A stretch of 64,000 bases of DNA from Eonycteris spelaea (lineage: Eukaryota > Chordata > Mammalia > Chiroptera > Pteropodidae): positions 3,968,001 to 4,032,000 of the forward strand of contig PUFA01000006.1 of NCBI GenBank assembly GCA_003508835.1. The letters are read 5' to 3'. Position 1 is the first letter of the stretch. Every line of letters begins with the position of its first letter. Shown piece after piece: positions 48,591-60,110 of this stretch. The notes under the pieces were generated by a model. The model was not told where the DNA came from. It saw nothing but the letters and a program-made list of their open reading frames with translations, and ran no database searches. Both the position numbers and the translations under genes were made by a program.

Positions 48591-49389
48591 TCTGAGATTC
48601 TTTTTCTTTTTCTTTGAGTCCATGAGAAGTAGAACTACAGCATAAGAATGAAAACACATCCAGAAGGTCCTGGTAGCCTTGCTGGTCTCCTGACCCAAGG
48701 CAGTGGAACAGAAAGCCGCTTCCAGGCGGGGGTCTGGAACTCCTGGGGCCCCGGCTGGCTTTGGTCAGGAGACCCAAGCTCCAGCCCTGTTCTGCAGAGC
48801 CCCCTTGCTGTGTGGCCTCGGCTGTCACAGCCCTAGACCTCAGGTAGCTAAGCTGTCTGGTCTAAAAGTCCCTCTAAGGCATTACAGAATTCATAGAAAC
48901 AACTCTTTAAAAAAAAAACAAAAACAAAACCAACGTTGTTTTCTAGACTGGCTGACACCCCTGGCTTGTCAAAGCAGCCGAAGACAGGCAGGTGGTGCCA
49001 CTCAGATAAATGGCTTCCTGTCCTGGGAGCCATGAGTCAGCTACACCGAGGCCTCTCTGTGGTGCGCTGTCTTGCAGACTGGGAAACAGGCAGAGGGTCC
49101 GTCACTTCGCCCCCGGGCAAAGTGCAGATGTGGGAGGCAGGACTGCACCCTCAGGGGCCCACCAGGTGTTCTGGGTTCCTACCCTGGCTCTTTGCAGGGC
49201 ATTTTCTGCAGTTGCCAACACCTATGAGGCCCACCCAGAGCTGGCAACCTTTCAAGAAGAGCTGGGTGGAGAACGATGCTGCTCTTGTTTGCCTGAGGTG
49301 TTACAGGCCCCTGGGAACTCTGGAGCAGGAAGGGGCTGAGGAAACCTTGGTCGGCATCATCTAAAAGTATTTCTGCAGCAAGTCTGTGC

Positions 49390-49560
49390 AGGGACAGGGT
49401 GGAAAGATGGCTGACTGGGCGATCTTGGCCACATTGCTTGAACTCTTTGCGCCTTGGTTCCCTTTTCTGGAAAACGGGGACAATAGTAAAGAGTTGATGG
49501 GAGGACTGAATGATGCCAGGCATGTGATGGCACTTGGTATATCTAAGAGCAATGATGATT
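49390..49560 (+). mobile_element. MIR SINE
   Basis: GCGATCTTGGCCACATTGCT, GCGCCTTGGTTCCCTTTTCT and GGAAAACGGGGACAATAGTA. Confidence 0.7.
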
Positions 49561-49839
49561 AGCTGTTTCTAGTGAGGGGAAGTCACTTGACCAGGTCATC
49601 CAGCAAGTTCAAGCAGGAGCCAGATCTCCAACCCAGTCCCATGCTGACCTCTACCCTGTGAGCTGAGTAATTCCTATCCAGAGACTGGGAAGTGTTAAGA
49701 GGAAGTGGCTATGTGCTGAGTCCTTGGGTTGCCCACAGCATCAGGTTGAACTTGTGCCCAGGGACTCATAGAGTGGGAACATCAAGGAGAAGAGTCTGAT
49801 TATGGCAGACCTGGAGAAAGGAAGCCTTGGCTTGGCTTG

Positions 49840-51150
49840 GCTTTCTTCTGGGCAACCAATAAGTATTGAGTACTTGCTGGGTATTATTCTGCCCTGTGCT
49901 AGGCCCTGGGGATACACTAGCAAATGAGGTAGATGTGGTCTCTCCCTCATGGGAATAATGGGAACTGTGCTTATGAAAAGTCCTTGCAGTACACACAGCC
50001 TGACGAGCACTGTGAAGGAGGAGTTGGAGGAGGTATGGGAGAGGGCTCGGAAGGAAGGAGCCTTTTGGTAAAGCTCTGAAGCAGCAGAGGAGATGCTCAA
50101 GTGGAGGAGGGTGGTGCTGGGCCAAGCAGAAGGCCAGAGGAAAGGGACTCTGACTCCCTGGATGATGGATGACGTTCGTATGGCTGGTGGGGAAGTGCAG
50201 CAGGAGGCGGGGTACTGGTGAGAACTGGTGAGAAACTGAGTTGGAGAAAGAGCTGGGCCAGGCGGCACCCTGGGTTTCCTGCTCACTCTGTGTGCAGGAG
50301 CAGAGCTTTATTCTGAGCGCAGTGGGAGGGCAGTGAGTGCAGCCCCTCTGCCTGGTATTTTGGGAAATCTCCCTCAGGCTGTTCTCTGAAGAAAGGATGC
50401 AGCATGCAGGAGAGAGGACCCATGTGTGAATGGTGTGGCTAGTAGGGGCAGGGAGCTGGGCCTCCTTGGAGCGTATGTTTGTGTAGCATATGAAGAGTGA
50501 AGGAAATGGAGGCACCGAGGATGCTGGTCCAGCCAACCCTGGGTTGGGGATGGGGGTGAGCTGTGCCGTTTATTGAGACAGGGGTCCAGGAGGAAGTGGT
50601 ACAGGTGGTAGGACGTGGAAACATGGTTCTGGGCATATGTCTGAAGGCCACCGGGGAGATACTGAGGGGAAGTTGGATGTACAGCAGAGAGGTCAGAGCT
50701 GGAGAGAGAGACAGGAAGCCATCAACCTCCAGGTCAGGCCTAATGCACGGGGAGCTCACGTGAGGGAAGCCAGAGGGGAGAAGGATGCAGGTTGGAGCCT
50801 GGGGACCAGCAGCACGGGAAAGGGCAGACAAAGAAGGCGCTTACCAAGGAGACCCGGTCCGGAGAGAAGAGGGGTCACCGCACCAAGCAGGTGCCTCCGG
50901 AAGGCAGGCGAGGAGGCAGGCAGGATGAGACAGCTTTCCTTTGCATTGACCAACCTGAGACTTCGGGGGGACAGTCAGCCAGGGGAGCTGGGCTGTAGTG
51001 GCTCAAGGGTAAGGGCAGAGAGGGTGGGGACAGCTCCTCCCAGACGGAGGCTGAGTTGGGAAGCAGAGGGAGGAGTAGCTGGAGTGATTTGGGGTCCAGG
51101 GAGACTTTGGGTCGGGTCGGGTGAGTGGGTGAGTGGTTGGTTGGTTGGTT
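49840..51150 (-). mobile_element. L2 LINE fragments, minus strand
   Basis: TATTGAGTACTTGCTGGGTA, CTGTGCTAGGCCCTGGGGAT and AATGAGGTAGATGTGGTCTC are a reverse-complement L2 3' end. Downstream text such as CAGAGCTTTATTCTGAGCGC and TGGTCCAGCCAACC fits the L2 interior poorly but in order. The boundary with unique sequence is uncertain. Confidence 0.55.
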
Positions 51151-51152
51151 GG
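51091..51152 (+). repeat. G-run cluster (G-quadruplex motif) and (GGTT)n
   Basis: Six G-runs of three or more lie at 51091-51129, including GGG-TC-GGG-TC-GGG-TGAGT-GGG at 51109-51129. A GGTT repeat at about 51134-51152 follows. Confidence 0.85.
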
Positions 51153-51699
51153 TGATGGGAGAACTGAGTTTGTGTTCATGGTGGTAGAATGTGCCAGAAG
51201 AGGGAGTCCGCTGCTGGGGAAGGGGTGGGGCATTATGGAGTGAGGCCTCTGCTCAGGCAGGAGGGGCTGATCTTACGCCGATGGGGGGTTGGCGTCAGGT
51301 GGGAAGAGAGTCCAGCCCTCACTGGACAGTGCTCCATGTCTGTCTCCGGACTGGGCACCTTGGGAAGCACAAAGCAGTACTAACCAGGAGCAGCCTTCAA
51401 GGAGCAGAGAAGTCACAGGCTCCAGATGGTCCAAACAGGACTGCTCTCTTCAAGTCCTGGAACCCTCCGTGGCCATCCTCCTCAGATCTCCATGCCATTA
51501 TCTGCTGGCCTCTGCCTCGTAAACCACACTCCTCCTGGTTCAATCAAGAGGCTCTGCTTGGGTTTTTGGTCCTGTCTTTCTGCCCACTCTTACTTTTAGG
51601 TGCCTCCCAGTCCCTCTCACTGTCCTCTTCTTATTTTCATACTTCCTCTTGAGTGGTCACCTTCCTCCTCACAAACCTGCATGTCCTGAGTCCGGCAGA

Positions 51700-52200
51700 T
51701 TTCCAGCTGTGTGCCAGACATGTCGTTAAGTCCTTCTCATGGGCATCTCACACTCAGCAGTTAAAAACCGGGCTCCTACCTCACTTCCCTCCAAGACCAT
51801 GATGGTTCTGCTGAGTTACCCAGGTTGAAAACTTGGGATCTCTGTTTCTCCTTCATCGTCACCCCAGCCTATCCAGATAGCTGCCAAAGCCTATGGTGTC
51901 TACGCCCAGGAAGCATCTCAAATCCTTGTCCTAGAACTCATACCTTGTGCCCAGACACCGTCTCTCCTCCTCCTCCAGACCATTCTGCATGGTGCCAGGG
52001 AAGTAACTTCTCTTCGAGACCTTTTATCTCGAAAAAACCCTCTGATCAAGTTTAGACTTAGCATGGCATTCAAGGCCCATAGTGATCCAGCCTCTCCTGC
52101 CTGTCTGACCTCATCTGCTCTCACCCACCAAACACTCCAGGACTTTGAAAACCCTGGCTCCTGGAATCCCTGCCTGGGGTCCTCCCTTGCTGCCTCCACC
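51700..52200 (+). mobile_element. L2 LINE fragment
   Basis: GAAAACTTGGGATCTCTGTT, CCAGATAGCTGCCAAAGCCT, CAGACCATTCTGCATGGTGC and AAGTTTAGACTTAGCATGGC followed by TTCAAGGCCCATAGTGATCC follow the L2 3' half. Confidence 0.65.
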
Positions 52201-53126
52201 TCTCACCATCCTCCCTGGCCCCTCCCAACCCAGGCACGTCCCTTGTGCTCCCCAGCAGGTTGAGCACACTTTACATGGTGCATAGGCCATCCCCCGCCCC
52301 CACCAAGCCAAGGCACCGCCCCGAAGGCTCGAACAGAGGCCTTTCTCTGTGTGCGTGTGTGTCTCCATCTGGGAAGACTGCGATACACGCTCGCCACGGA
52401 GGAAGAAATAAGGAGTCTCAGAGCAGCTGCAGGAGATGGATTCTAGGGCCTGCTTCTGAGTCGGCTTGAGTGCAGAGCGAAGCCCGAGCGTGGTAGAAGA
52501 CGGAGCGTCCATGGGCCAGTGTGGGAGGGACCTCGTGGTGCTCACCAGGCAGCAGGGTGCAGGGAAGAGGAATGCTGAAGGACGCCATCCTGGCTGGAAG
52601 GCGGAGGGGAGGGGATGTCGTGGACCCGCCAAGCAGGACCCAGTGGAGATGTCCAGTGTGAGGAGGAGGTCATGCCATTCTCACCTCTTTCTTCTGCAGC
52701 TAGGAAAAGGGCGCCTCATCTCAGACTGGGTCCCAGGACACAGAAGGAGACAGGAATCAAAATTCAGGTGTGGGTAGCTGGTTAGGGTCCCGGAGTCCTG
52801 CCACATGAGGGTGAACCACTGTCACTGGGAGGCAGGCATCCTGTGTGTGCCCATAGGGTGCTCTTCATAGGAGCAAAAGGAGGCATTTCTCCCCACAGGC
52901 CCCCATGGCCTTCAGTTCCTCCCCTTGACAAGAGATGGTGCTTTGCCTAAGATCAAGGGGAAAGCCGGCCCCGCAGCCTGAGGACTGGGCGCCTGAAGCT
53001 GCCCGGTCAAGACCTGTAAGGAAAAGAAAGGGAAGTTTAGACAACTTTAGAGGCATCGGTTGCCAAAGCTGAGGTGACAAAAAAAAAAAAACAGGATCCA
53101 CCTGTACTCATGGACAGCGGTTCATG

Positions 53127-53328
53127 TGTGCACGTGTATGTGTGTGAGTGTGGGGTGTGTGGTGTGTGTGTGTCACTGTGTGAGGGAAAGGTTTGGGTGA
53201 GTGAGTACATGTCAATGTGTGAGCGTGAGTGTGTATCAGTGTGTGTGTCAATGTATAGTGTGTGTGTGTGAGTGCATGTCAGTGTGTGGGCCAGTACGTG
53301 AGTGTGAGTGTGAGTGTGTATGTGATGG
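53127..53328. repeat. TG-rich degenerate minisatellite
   Basis: About 200 bases of TGTG units with regularly placed GTGAGTG and TGTCAGTG or TGTCAATG interruptions. The Cys/Val-rich frames it yields are an effect of the repeat. Confidence 0.9.
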
Positions 53329-54109
53329 TGATCACTCTGCCGCTGCCTGCCGGCCCCACCCTCAGAGCCCCCTCTTTCGAGCCCACCCTGTGGTGCTCTC
53401 TCAGCAGTGAGCTGATGGCTCCTGCAGAGCAGGATGGGGTCCCAGCTGCCGTCACTTCCTCACTGTCTCCCAGACACTTTGCTGCCCCTCTGCACCTGCT
53501 CCCAGAGTTTGAGCTCCATACCCCCTGGGCAGGAGCACGTGGCGGGGGGTGAACTGGGGAGCCCCGGCGGGCCTCTTGCTGGGTGTCGCAGGCAGAGAGG
53601 CCACGCCTCTCCCAAGCAGCCATGCCGTCAGACCCCCAGGCCTGGTGAGTCAGAGGCTCTTCTGGGATTGTGCCAAGATGCCCTCCCGGCCCCACCACCA
53701 TCACAGCCTTCCCTGCCCTGTCAGATTTGCATTTCTGTAGCAGTGTTTCGGTGAGGATGATATTGAGTGAGCCTGACGGGTTTCCTTCCGTGTGGACATA
53801 GCAGCATTCTGATTCAGGTCCAGGAGCTTTGGTGGTCCTGAGGCCCAACAGATGGGCCGGCCGCCCCAGGAGACTCCTGAAAGCTGTGAGCACGTTTTGC
53901 TCTGATCTCAAGAGATCCCTGGAGGCCATATGAGAGGCAAGGTGACTGGAATCTGGGTCCCAAGAGCTTCCAGCTCAGCAGGAGACAGAGTGGGTAAGAG
54001 AGTACAGGGCTCCTGGTTTCCACAGAGGACAGAGAAATGATGGCTGTCCCTCGCACCTCCCTCACAGTGGCTTCCTGGCAGGCTGTTTAGCACTTGTTGC
54101 CCCTTGTAG

Positions 54110-54285
54110 AAGGTGCATGGGCTTTGGGGCAGGCAGGTTCAGATCCCAGTTCTGTCCCTTTCTGGCTGTGGGAGCCTCGGGCTCTTCTAGGCTCTTCGTC
54201 ACGATTATGATTTAATTCAGGTAAAGTGCTCAGCACAGGCAGAGCGCTCGGTAAATAGTAGCTGCTAGAGTCATGGCTGTGACCT
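54110..54285 (+). mobile_element. MIR SINE
   Basis: GGCAGGTTCAGATCCCAGTT, CTGTCCCTTTCTGGCTGTGG and AAAGTGCTCAGCACAGGCAG. Confidence 0.7.
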
Positions 54286-54670
54286 TTTTGTTTCCAATCT
54301 TTGTTACTCCGGTGGCCCCGAGCGAGCGGCTGTCTTTGTGGGCAGAAGCTGGTGCCAAGCTCGCTCTGGAATGGAGGAGGCCCTCTGCGAACCTGTGGCT
54401 TCAGCTCCCCAGCAGGAAGCACCGGGGTCTGCTGCCTCGGTGTGGGGAGAGGATGGAGCAGCCCCCACGGCCTGAGGGGCAGGGCGGGTGCAGGGGTCCG
54501 TGGTGGATCCCCAGGGCGCCTCGCCTCCCCACCCACCCACCGTGGTTTCCTCAGGTTCCGCATCCGTGATGGACTAGATGCAGCTAGGAAGTGTGTGCAT
54601 CTTCTCAGGTGGGGACCTGCCTCTTCTCCTCCTATTGTTTTCCCTTTATCATGACGCCTGTTGCTCATAG

Positions 54671-54846
54671 GTACAAATCAAACGAAGAGTATGTATATGT
54701 GCGAGGCCGCGGCCGAGGGAAATATGTTTGTGAGGAGTGTGGAATTCGCTGCAAGAAGCCCAGCATGCTGAAGAAACACATCCGCACCCACACTGACGTC
54801 CGGCCCTATGTGTGCAAGCACTGTCACTTTGCTTTTAAAACCAAAG
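54671..54846 (+). CDS. HIVEP3: HIVEP3 176-bp exon: ZAS2 first finger and most of the second
   Basis: Acceptor with a good pyrimidine tract (..TTTTCCCTTTATCATGACGCCTGTTGCTCATAG) and donor AAAG|GTAAGA. The length is exactly 176 bp, the size I recall for this exon in the HIVEP family. It reads [19 protein letters not shown], then a C-x2-C-x12-H-x3-H finger (54729-54791), a THTDVRPYV linker and the start of a second finger (first Cys 54813-54815, second Cys 54822-54824). Frame is open throughout and all zinc ligands are present. In the family, ZAS2 is the second independent kappaB-site-binding pair. The first base completes the Gly codon of the preceding exon; the last base begins the Gly codon finished in the next. 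Confidence 0.97.
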
Positions 54847-57800
54847 GTAAGAGACAGTCAGCTGGGGCGCTGCCCCCGCCCACTGCAGGGAGCTCCCCTC
54901 TGGGAGCTTTAGCACAGAGCTCAGGGGCCCAGGCCTCTCTGCCTGGGGCCTGGGACATCCCCACTTCTGGGGTTCCCCAGCGGCAGAGCAGCTGGCTCCA
55001 GACTGGGCAGTGGCACCCCAATGCCGCCCCAGCCATCCTCTTGGATCCCACACGGCCCCTGCACCTGCACACTTCCCCTTACCACCTGGCAACATTCTTG
55101 CACAGTTCCTGGTTTTGATTTGTTCTCATCACCCCTTCCTTTTGCATGTCTCCTTAGCCCTGTATCCACCAATCTGATGAGCTCCAGCATCCACACTTGT
55201 CACTGCCACTCTTGCATTTGGAAATCCATTCCACTCCGAGCCACTTAACACACTCGCATAGTCACTTCTCATGCCAGAGTTCGCCCCTGCCTCCACCCCA
55301 CCTCACCACCTCAGACCATGTTCCTGCTCTGCCCAGGCGTCTCTGCAGCTCTCGGCACAGGGCCCGGCTCTCCCCAGACTGGCAGCCCTGTCATTCCGGC
55401 CTCTGGTCGTACTCCACAGCAGGGTCAGCGCAGGCTCTGGCAGTCACCTATGAGAGGAAGAAGGACTGCTGTTGAGGGTAGGCATCCCAGAGAGCTGTGA
55501 TGGGACACGGTGGTGGCCTGGCCTGCTGCAGCCGCCCAGGACCCAGGTGTGGACGAGTGGGGCTGAGTCCATGAGGCTCAGATCGACCGGCGCCTCTGCT
55601 CATTTCCTCGGCTGTTCCTGCAGGATAGGCAGAGGAGACATTGCAACTTGCTCATTGCTTCCCAGTAGTTGAGCAGAGAGGTGACTCAGAGGAAGACGTG
55701 AGGTTCTCGACATCCTCCCTGGTGGCTTCAGCCTCTTGTGCTTTGCAGATTCTTGGGTCGGGGTTTGGGCACCAGGGTCCTGCTTTCTCCTTTAAGTAAG
55801 TTGGGGGCCTCCCTGTCGGCCCCCACTGGAGTCCTGTGGTCTTTCAGCGCACAGAATTCAAGAGCAGATGTCCCTTTGCTAGTTGTTGACCTTTCTGTTG
55901 ATAAAGCTGCTCTGAGAGAGAGAGACTGGCAGCAGCTTTGAGGGCTCATGCGGCCTCTCAGCCTTCTTCACTTCCTCCTCCTCTTGCCAGCCCTTCCATT
56001 CTCTGTACTGGTCAGGGGAGCCGTTTGTCACATCCCCTGGCTATGGCCTCCTCTCCGATCAGGTGCCTATCTCTGGTCCCCTTAACCCCCTGAACTGACC
56101 CCCACCCTCCTCTCGCCATCATCCTCAAGTGGATCTCCAACTTTCCTGCCAAGGTGTTGGTTTGGATGGAGGCACCTACCCTCCCCCTTATGTGCCCTCA
56201 CCCTCTTCTCTCTTGGAGTCTCATAAACAATGTTCCAGGGGGTGCCTGGAGAGGGCAGGTAGACCTGGAACCCTGCCCCCTGCCTGGAGCATCCAACCCT
56301 AGAGCCCTGCCATGTCCAGGGCAGCTCACCTAGCATGCCTCAGCCCTGGACATGGGCTCTGTCCCCACGCATCCCCTATAATCCTACTTCCTCTGGCTTT
56401 AGGCAGCCAGTGGGACTTTATGGAGGAGAAAGATGGGAATCAATCAGTGACTGACAATTTAAATAACAGTCTTTGACTCTGAATGGCAAAACCTCTCATC
56501 CAAGCCCCTCTTGAAGGTGAAGAAGGTGGGTCCCCCCAAAAAGAAGTGACTGTTAAAGGTAGAACTGTAACCGGAAATCAGAACCCTGCCTCATGGGCAC
56601 CGCACTGTCGTCTGTGAGCACTCCTCTCCTCTGGACGGAGTGGCAAAATCAGGTGGCCAATCAGGTGGCCTCCGGGGAGGGTCACAACTGCTGCCTCTAT
56701 TCCCAGGGTGTGTCAGGGGACCACACTGTTCCGTTCTGAGCGTGAGGTGCCCACCCGGCCCAGGGTCCGTGCTGAGCTGCCCACTGCTTCGGGTGCCATC
56801 ACCCTGCCATGTGAGACCCGAAAAACTGATCTGGCTGAATTCCCAGCCAGAGGACTCTACCCAAGGGGCCCCTATTCAATTCCCTCTGCCTCTTCTGAGA
56901 TAGAAGAATGGGTCTTTTTCGGCCATGTTTGAGACAGGCCCAGACCCCTGCCAGGAGCATCCCAGGGCAATGTCTTGCACTGGGAGCTATGCCAAGCCTG
57001 TCTACAGTCCCTTCTTGGGTCCCTCTGAGCCTGGACAGAGCCCTGAAGGGTCCAGTGCACCCTCTGCACGCCCTGAGGTGTGAAGCCCTGGGGGTGCAGA
57101 CTGTGTCCTACATCACCCTACAGGTCTGGCCCAGGAGGCCTTGCTCTAACTAGTGATCAGGGAATGGGCCAAGCTCTCCTCAAATGCTCATAGAGGCCTC
57201 CAGAAGACAAAAGCTTCCAGAACCAAAGCAGGGAGCAAATCAGAAATGGTGGAATCTCAAACTCTGTGACTGCGGAGAGGAGCTGGTTGGGAGTGGGGCT
57301 GGTTAAGCAGAGAAAGCTCCCTCTTGCTTGCTTGGGAGTGAGGGGAGGGCCAGGACACGCTTCCTCCTTGGGCCGTGTGTCCTCCTGGAGTGGTGGGCCT
57401 TTCAGCCATCACCCACAAACCACAGGTGCCCCCTCTAACAGCTCGCAGCCCCCTTCTGCCTGCCTTCATCTCCCACTTCCCCCCCACCTTGGGCTTTGGC
57501 CCAGCCGGACCGTGAGAGCGCTGAAGCTGTACCTGGTGGTTCTCGGGGCCCTCCGTCACCACGACCTGGCGGCTTCCAGGCCTGGAGAACCCTTCTTGTC
57601 CGTCTCTGTCTGCCTGTCTGTGTCTCCGTCTCTGTGTTAGACGTTGTGGCAGCAGCTTGGGCCCCTGGGCACTAACTGAGAGGTGTCTCAGTGGGTAAGC
57701 CTGGGAACGGCCCGCCGGGAAATCCCTGTGGAGATTTGGGGTTCCATTTCCTCTCCTCAGATGGTTCCCAGGCCAAGGGGGCACCTGCACCGATTGTTTT

Positions 57801-57993
57801 GGGGAACAAAAAGGACAGTTGTGGGAAGGCCACATGTCCATCAGACCACTGGGCAGAGGGAGGACAGTGGTCAAAGCCGAACCAGGCAGATAGGGTCATT
57901 GGCTGATGCTTTTAGTAGAGGTTCTGCCTCTCTTCCAGATGACCATCGTTTTCCATCTACTTCTTTTCCTACTGCATTCCAGGGCCTTCAGCC

Positions 57994-58009
57994 TTTTTTT
58001 TTTTTTTTT
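57994..58009. repeat. Poly-T run
   Basis: Sixteen T. No attached SINE body recognised. Confidence 0.95.
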
Positions 58010-58489
58010 GAAGGGTGGGGGCATCTGGGACAACTATGAGAAGCTGAGGGCTCTGCATATCAAACTGAGACTCTGCCCCTTGAGAGAGAAATGATGTCCA
58101 GCCTGAAAAAGACACCTGTAGCTATTTGGTACACCTTCCTCAATCACGGAGGAGGCGACAGGCCTGGGATGGGAAGTCAGGGAAGGTGCCAGATAACACT
58201 CAGGGCTGCTCGTCCAAAGCCCACTCCTATAACCCACATTGCCTATCCAGGCAAAGTCACCTCCCTGCAGACTCCAGGGGTGGGGGTAAGGGAGAAGCAG
58301 ACCTCTGGGAGCTGTCTGGTCCTTCTCCTGGGAGCCTTGAGCCCAGACTGAAGGGCAAAGCCATTTGCATCACCAGTATCATCTCAGCATCTCTCCCCTC
58401 CACATCCAGCATGGCGTGTGGCAGAGTCCTGGTGCTCAATAGAGTGGTTGTCATGGGAGGGGGGTTACATGTTATGGGAAGGAAGGAGG

Positions 58490-58710
58490 TCCCATGCGGT
58501 GGGCATCTGCACTCTGCCAGGCACACTCTGCTGCCACCCTACATGTGCTATCTCATCAACTGACCAGCGACCCTGAGAGGTGGGTATTACTTGAGAGTTG
58601 CAGAAACCGGGGTTCAAAGGTTAAGAAACTTAGCCAAGAGCACGTTGCTACAAGTGGCAGAGCCCAAACTCAAACCCAAGGCAATCAAGCTCCTAGACCA
58701 GGCTGGTTTC
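58490..58710 (-). mobile_element. MIR SINE, minus strand
   Basis: ACATGTGCTATCTCATCAAC, CCCTGAGAGGTGGGTATTAC, GGTTAAGAAACTTAGCCAAG and AGTGGCAGAGCCCAAACTCA. Confidence 0.8.
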
Positions 58711-58744
58711 ATTCAGCCACATAAGAGCAAGCAAGGCCCCTGGA

Positions 58745-58990
58745 ATCCTGAGACCTGGTTCTAGACAGGGCTCTGCCCTAACTAGCAGTGTGGCCTTGGC
58801 TACTTGGTTCACCGTTGGTCAACGGGAGCCCTCCCATGGCATCCCAGCAGCTGAGACTGCCAGTTACCTGTCAAATGGTGTCAACAGCACTAACCCCCAG
58901 AATCAGAGCGGAAGCAGGAAACCCCTGGGCCTGGTGGGGGTTGTATCACACGGTCTATGAGGTTCCTTCCAAGACTTTGCTTCTGTGATG
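58745..58990 (+). mobile_element. MIR-like fragment
   Basis: GAGACCTGGTTCTAGACAGG, then CTAACTAGCAGTGTGGCCTT. The 3' part is diverged beyond confident recognition. Confidence 0.5.
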
Positions 58991-59599
58991 AGAAGAGCGT
59001 TTCCCATGTGTGGTTATTATGCACCCATTGTGTGCTCAGCATCTAACTTGGTTGGAAAGAGACCCAAACCTTCCAAGCAGAACATGTATAACAAATAATG
59101 TCATAACCGGAATGAGCAGTGTTCATAGTCCTCTGTATTATGGGGAATTCAAGGGAAGATGGGCTGGTCCCAGAATGTCAGGAGACAGTTGGTATCCCTG
59201 GCCCATGGAAGAGCCCAGCTGACTTCACTGCCCTTTGATGTTCTACTCGGACTTTGCCTGCCCACGACAATGAGGGTTGGAGGCCCATGATATTGGGTAG
59301 GGACCACTGGGGACTCTTTGGCCCTAGGATGACTCTGGAAGTTATGATTCTGCTCCCCCTTTGGCTAGGAGTATAAATCAGGTTTCTGTGCAGTTATAGG
59401 AGAAAAATCAGAGGTAGGGAAGAGATAGTTATGGAGTAGGACTAAGGGGACTGAAAAAGAAAGAAACAACTCTTCCATCCCTGCTGTCCTTGACCTGCAC
59501 ACCTCAGGGGATCTCAGCTTAAGGTTTCAGTTACCATCTCAGCAAAACCTCAAAGCTTCCTAAAAATTCTCAGGATGATTAAGAAGCACCTTTTGGTTT

Positions 59600-60110
59600 A
59601 TCTATGGGCTCCCTCTTCCTATTCACCTGTCCATCTGTCATCTATTCTCCCGTTTATCCATTTCTCCATCTTCTCATCTAATAGTTTGTCTTCCTATCCT
59701 TATATTTTCCCATTTATTCTCTCATCCTATCTGTTCCTCCTCTTCTCGCATTTGTCCCCCCAATCCATCCTTACATCCACCTTCCCATTTTTTATCCTCT
59801 GGCCTGTTTGGCCTCCCATGGATGCATATGTGTATGCATTCATTCACTCAGCCAACCAGCCATTTTCCCATTCATTCATATCCCTATCCTCCTACTCAGT
59901 TTTCCATCCTCCTATCTGTTTATTGACCCATTTTCATCTATCCTTTCATTTATTTTTTCATCTAACCATCATCACCTACCTATCCATCCGCTTATCTAAT
60001 CATCTAGTATCCCATCCATCTATCCATCTGCTTTCTGTCCTTTCCTCACTTCATATTTCCACTTATCCATCCATTTATTCACCTACCCATCCATTTGTCT
60101 CTCTATGAAT
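59600..60110. repeat. Degenerate CCAT/CTAT-rich low-complexity block
   Basis: Repeated TCCATC, TTCATC, CTATCC and CCATTT words over about 500 bases on the + strand, an old decayed tetranucleotide array. The 177-residue Ser/Leu/Phe-rich frame over it is not a gene. Confidence 0.8.

Larger units (their letters stand above)
26914..54670 (+). other. HIVEP3 27.8-kb intron before ZAS2
   Basis: A phase 2 intron, GTAAGA..ATAG. 26914-29350 unassigned, GC-moderate; 29357-29429 TTCC repeat; 29430-30250 unassigned; L2 pieces from 30300 to 35400; 35400-36540 unassigned except a candidate terminal exon near 35800 and a poly-A at 36100; 36540-38100 pyrimidine-rich old repeat of uncertain class; MIRs at 38255-38790; 38790-41160 unassigned; MIR/L2 mixture 41160-43660; 43660-47370 mostly unassigned; MIRs 47540-49560; L2 49840-51150 and 51700-52200; 52260-53125 unassigned; TG-rich block 53127-53328; 53330-54110 unassigned; MIR 54110-54285; 54285-54670 unassigned. 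No independent gene is supported. Confidence 0.85.

Noticed and set aside
49741..50536. 181- and 256-codon minus-strand frames
   Set aside because: They fall on an L2-derived segment read in the L2 sense direction, without reverse-transcriptase motifs that I can see; a chance remnant.
53074..53552. Cys/Val-rich small protein frames
   Set aside because: They are produced by the TG-rich minisatellite.
54591..55118. Open frame extending through the 176-bp exon into both introns as a single 175-codon exon
   Set aside because: Family exon length, acceptor at 54670 and donor at 54846 define the exon; flanking codons are not HIVEP-like.
59575..60108. 177-codon Ser/Leu/Phe-rich frame that looks like a membrane protein
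   Set aside because: It comes from a degenerate CCAT/CTAT array; hydrophobicity is an effect of TTC/CTT/ATC codons.
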